A stretch of 64,000 nt of DNA from Flavobacteriales bacterium (GTDB taxonomy: Bacteria; Bacteroidota; Bacteroidia; Flavobacteriales_F; PHOS-HE28): assembly GCA_016710685.1 (NCBI GenBank), contig JADJVC010000002.1, positions 372,001 to 436,000 on the forward strand, in the 5' to 3' direction. Below the pieces are notes generated by a model. The model worked only from the letters and a program-made list of their open reading frames with translations. It did no database searches and was not told the origin of the DNA. Positions within the stretch are counted from its first letter, which is position 1. Each line of letters begins with the position of its first letter. Both the position numbers and the translations under genes were made by a program. This document shows, piece by piece, positions 61,400-64,000 of the stretch.

Positions 61400-62630
61400 A
61401 TGGAAACGAACGGGACAGGTGTAATTTGGGACGTGGTGATCGTTGGCGGTGGCATCGTTGGTGCGGCCACCTTGTACAAACTGCAATCGCGCTTCCCGGT
61501 GAAGCGGATCCTGCTGATCGAAAAGGAAGCTGTGTTGAGCGACCACCAAACGGGCCACAACAGCGGCGTGATCCAGCGGCATCTACTATGTGCCCGGCAG
61601 CAAGAAGGCCATTACCTGTGCCACAGGTCGCAAGGAACTGGTGTCCTTCGCGCAACAGCATGGCATCAAGCACGACGTATGCGGCAAGATCGTTGTGGCC
61701 ATGGAAGAGGAGGAGTTGCCGCGGTTGGAGAAGATCTACCAACGCGGTGTGGCCAATGGCATCGAAGACCTGCGGAAGATCACAGCGGAAGAGATCAAAA
61801 CGATTGAACCTTTTTGCACAGGCATCGCCGGCTTGTGGGTGGGCTGTACCGGCATCATCGATTTCCGCGGCGCCACCAACAAAATGGCAGAGCTGGCCTT
61901 GGGCATCAACCCGGCTTCGGAAGTACACAAAGGCGAGGAAGTACTGGGCAGTGAAAGCGGCGGAGACACCAGCACCGTGCGCACAACGCGTGGCACGTAC
62001 GCAGCCAAGTGCGTGATCTTCTGCGCGGGCCTGCAAAGCGACCGCATGGCCCGCACGGACGGTGTGCCGGTAAAGGAGCAGATCGTGGGCTTCCGTGGCG
62101 ACTATTACGAGCTTACGGCGAAGGGGAAGCCCAAGGTGAAGAACCTCATCTACCCCGTGCCGGACCCGCGCTTCCCATTCCTGGGCGTGCATTTTACGCG
62201 CATGACCGACGGCAGCACGGAGTGCGGCCCGAACGCCGTTTTTACTTTCAAGCGAGAAGGCTACGGAAAGACGGATTTCAGTTTGCGCGACACCTGGGAT
62301 GCGCTCACGTATGGCGGCACCTGGAAGCTCTTCTTCAAGAACATGTCCTACGGGATAGATGAGTACCGGCGCGCGTTCAGCAAAAAGCTTTTTCTGAAAA
62401 CGCTCCGCAGGCTCATCCCAACGTTGGAAATGGACGACATCGAACCAGGCCGCGCGGGAGTACGCGCCATGCTGCTTGGCACCGATGGCGAAATGGTGGA
62501 CGACTTCCGCATCGAGCGCAAGGGCCGTCACATCCACGTGCTCAACGCGCCCTCACCCGCGGCCACGGCCTGCTTGGCCATTGGTGACCACATCGTGGAG
62601 ATGGCTTTGGCTGAAGGGGTTTTAGAGTAG
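61400..62630 (+). CDS. lhgO: L-2-hydroxyglutarate oxidase, one frameshift
   Basis: An FAD-dependent DAO-family enzyme that oxidises L-2-hydroxyglutarate. The start METNGTGVIWDVVIVGGGIV has the FAD-binding GGGIVGAAT; then EKEAVLSDHQTGHNSGVI. At about 61574 two bases (CA, expected CACAGC) are missing and the frame moves to SGIYYVPGSKKAITCATGRK, continuing intact through KEQIVGFRGDYYEL and IKHDVCGKIVVAMEEEE to 62630. The corrected length is 410 residues, normal for LhgO. It is downstream of the MFS gene. The indel is a dinucleotide slip and may be a consensus error. Confidence 0.88.
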
Positions 62631-62633
62631 GGG

Positions 62634-62657
62634 AGTTGTCCGTTGTCCGTTGTCAGG
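62634..62657 (+). repeat. Inverted GTTGTC repeats, left array
   Basis: AGTTGTCCGTTGTCCGTTGT and onward. The complementary array GGGACAACTGACAACTGACA lies at 62840-62862, so the 180 bases between are bracketed by inverted repeats. Confidence 0.55.
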
Positions 62658-62674
62658 AAGCGCTTGGCTTGGGC

Positions 62675-62702
62675 TTGCAGGCTTTTTAGGCTTGTACTTT
62701 TG
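62675..62702 (+). promoter_or_regulatory. Promoter-like TTG, N17, TACTTTTG with no gene behind it
   Basis: TTG at 62675-62677 and TACTTTTG at 62695-62702 read toward a 130-base stretch rich in GGCAGT(C) words and with no credible gene on the plus strand. The stretch may be a small RNA or simply repeat filler. Confidence 0.35.
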
Positions 62703-62839
62703 CAGAGGCAGTGGCAGTCTGCAGAGGCAGTCGGCAGTTGCAGTCGGCAAGTTGAGGGCAGCCCGCATTTGGCGGCATGATATGCACAGTATAGCAGAGC
62801 CGCAGTATCGCACAGGTTCAGAACCTCACGGCGCAAGTA

Positions 62840-62862
62840 GGGACAACTGACAACTGACAACT
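62840..62862. repeat. GGGACAACTGACAAC repeat near the 62869 stop
   Basis: Carries the word found at 17688-17707 with one more TGACAAC unit, and lies 7 bases beyond the 3' end of the minus-strand gene ending at 62869. Confidence 0.55.
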
Positions 62863-62868
62863 AAAAAC

Positions 62869-63414
62869 TCAAGAAGTAACCTTCCACTCTTCCAAGATCT
62901 CCGCCCAATCCCACAGGCAGAATGTCATCAGCTTATTCACCCGGGCCAATACGATCGGATTGGGGGCTTTCTGCTGGCGGAAGTACGGGTCTTGCAGCGA
63001 GATCAGGTCGTACTTGTGGAAGATGGCCTTGCTCATGGCATAGACCGTGTTCTTGCTGGGGTGGTTGATGCGGGACATGAAGCTCTGCATCGAGGAAGTT
63101 TCCGATTCCAGTTCTGCTGCGCTGGAGTCCATCAGCGGAGCGAATTTGGAGAAAGCGTGCTGAGCCAAGCGGTGGTCGGTGCCGGGGGGCAGGTGCTTGG
63201 GGGCCTCCAGTAAATTTCCGGCGAAAACGATCTGGGCGAAGAGTTCGTCATCGCCGGGGCCAAAGACAGGCTTGCTGACAAACTCCGGTGATTCACGAAG
63301 TTCTTCCACCACCAGCGGGTAACCTTGCTCGGTGAGGCGCAACACAGCATTAACGAACACGTTCGCGAGCTTGTCCTCCGAGATCCTCTTTTTGCCGAAT
63401 AATGCGCCGATCAT
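62869..63414 (-). CDS. Conserved hypothetical protein
   Basis: A 181-residue soluble, mostly helical protein (ISEDKLANVFVNAVLRLTEQ, QSFMSRINHPSKNTVYAMSK, ARVNKLMTFCLWDWAEILEE). No signal peptide or membrane helix. I recognise no family. The absence of homopolymer breaks and the coherent composition argue for a real gene. It starts 120 bases before the purB stop, on the same strand, so the two may share a transcript. Confidence 0.75.
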   Translation of the reverse strand: MIGALFGKKRISEDKLANVFVNAVLRLTEQGYPLVVEELRESPEFVSKPVFGPGDDELFAQIVFAGNLLEAPKHLPPGTDHRLAQHAFSKFAPLMDSSAAELESETSSMQSFMSRINHPSKNTVYAMSKAIFHKYDLISLQDPYFRQQKAPNPIVLARVNKLMTFCLWDWAEILEEWKVTS

Positions 63415-63534
63415 GCCGTCATTTTTCTGGATGCGAACTTACGGAATGCCGCTGGAACGGCAGTAATTTACACCTTTCCTTATCAACACGGTTATCCACG
63501 TCCGGTCCTTTGGCTGTACCTAGCACCGCGTTCC

Positions 63535-64000
63535 CTAAAGCAAGTCCACGCCCGTGTAGGTGGAAGGGGAAAGTGAACGGAGCTGGTCCTTCACCGCCTC
63601 GTCCACCTCCAGCGTTTCTATGAAGGCCACGATCTCGCCCTGACCTATCCGGTCCTTGCCGCGCGTCAATTGCTTCAGTTTCTCATACGGTTCAGGGTAT
63701 CCGGCCCGGCGTAAAATGGTCTGGATCCCTTCGGCCACCACGGGCCATTGAGCATCCAAGTCGCGGGTGATCGCTTCTTCGTTCAACAGCAATTTGCCCA
63801 ATCCCTTTGTGATGGATGCAACCGCAATGTGCGCATGCGCCATGGGTACGCCGATATTCCGCGTAACGGTACTGTCAGTAAGGTCGCGCTGCAGGCGGCT
63901 GATAGGCAGCTTTTCCGCGAGGTGGACCATTAGCGCATTAGCGATGCCGAGGTTGCCTTCAGCGTTTTCGAAGTCGATGGGGTTCACCTTGTGTGGCATT
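63535..64000 (-). CDS. purB: Adenylosuccinate lyase, 3' part
   Basis: The C-terminal 155 residues; the gene continues beyond the window. MPHKVNPIDFENAEGNLGIA is the fumarase/aspartase superfamily signature loop in its PurB form (KVNPIDFEN), followed by LPISRLQRDLTDSTVTRNIG, also PurB-specific. The enzyme removes fumarate in two steps of purine synthesis. The end is intact. The first residue seen is not the start codon. Confidence 0.95.
   Translation of the reverse strand, partial: MPHKVNPIDFENAEGNLGIANALMVHLAEKLPISRLQRDLTDSTVTRNIGVPMAHAHIAVASITKGLGKLLLNEEAITRDLDAQWPVVAEGIQTILRRAGYPEPYEKLKQLTRGKDRIGQGEIVAFIETLEVDEAVKDQLRSLSPSTYTGVDLL

Noticed and set aside
60948..62537. A 529-codon minus-strand frame opposite the MFS and lhgO genes
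   Set aside because: The sense strand encodes clear UMF1 and LhgO motifs; the antisense translation shows no family.

Overview
The window looks like a chromosomal segment of a fairly GC-rich Bacteroidota bacterium, probably Flavobacteriales-like. The evidence is a type IX secretion-type C-terminal sorting domain, a fused cbb3 oxidase subunit (CcoN-CcoO), Bacteroidota-type promoters (TTTG or TTG, about 19 bases, then TAnnTTTG), a tmRNA tag of the GNTEYALAA type, and many small outer-membrane beta-barrel proteins. There is no plasmid backbone, prophage or transposase. The finer taxonomy is an inference.

Layout. 0-13.8 kb: end of a DUF748 protein, an Lhr-type helicase, a Kelch protein, an O-methyltransferase, threonine aldolase, a histidine kinase and an OmpA protein. 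13.9-22.4 kb: a PafA-like phosphatase / CrcB / PAP2 / Obg / Adk / Hpt group on the minus strand, then two outer-membrane proteins on the plus strand. 22.6-31.5 kb: a fatty-acid beta-oxidation block (marR, fadB, thiolase, acyl-CoA dehydrogenase). Three accessory genes of phage or defence type (Bro-N, KilA-N, FRG) are scattered through it. 31.6-38.2 kb: lipoproteins, a SiaB-like kinase, a Lys1/Ald-like dehydrogenase, tmRNA, a GIY-YIG protein and a GT22 mannosyltransferase. 38.2-47.0 kb: a complete cbb3 oxidase locus (ccoI, then ccoS-NO-Q-P-G-H and a SafE-like gene). 47.1-53 kb: a secreted protein, icd, dnaX, and rpsF-rpsR-rplI. 53-64 kb: a ThrE exporter, aconitase, porin-like and OmpA proteins, a UMF1-type MFS transporter, L-2-hydroxyglutarate oxidase, a hypothetical protein and the 3' part of purB.

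Functional links. Aconitase, isocitrate dehydrogenase, beta-oxidation and a high-affinity terminal oxidase describe an aerobic or microaerobic heterotroph. Two regulatory circuits can be read directly. One is a 16-bp palindrome (GTTATGC-N2-GCATAAC) found once before the MarR gene and once before the acyl-CoA dehydrogenase gene. The other is a TGAC-N4-GTCA palindrome before both ccoI and ccoS. dnaX carries an A10 run with an immediate stop in the alternate frame, a likely route to a short gamma-type product.

Caution. At least eight 1-2 base indels break reading frames, several in core genes (fadB, ccoG, ccoP, lhgO) and several in homopolymers. Reading across each indel restores normal length and the ATGA or TAATG junctions of the operons. 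Many are therefore likely consensus errors, and the broken state of the accessory genes must be read with that in mind.
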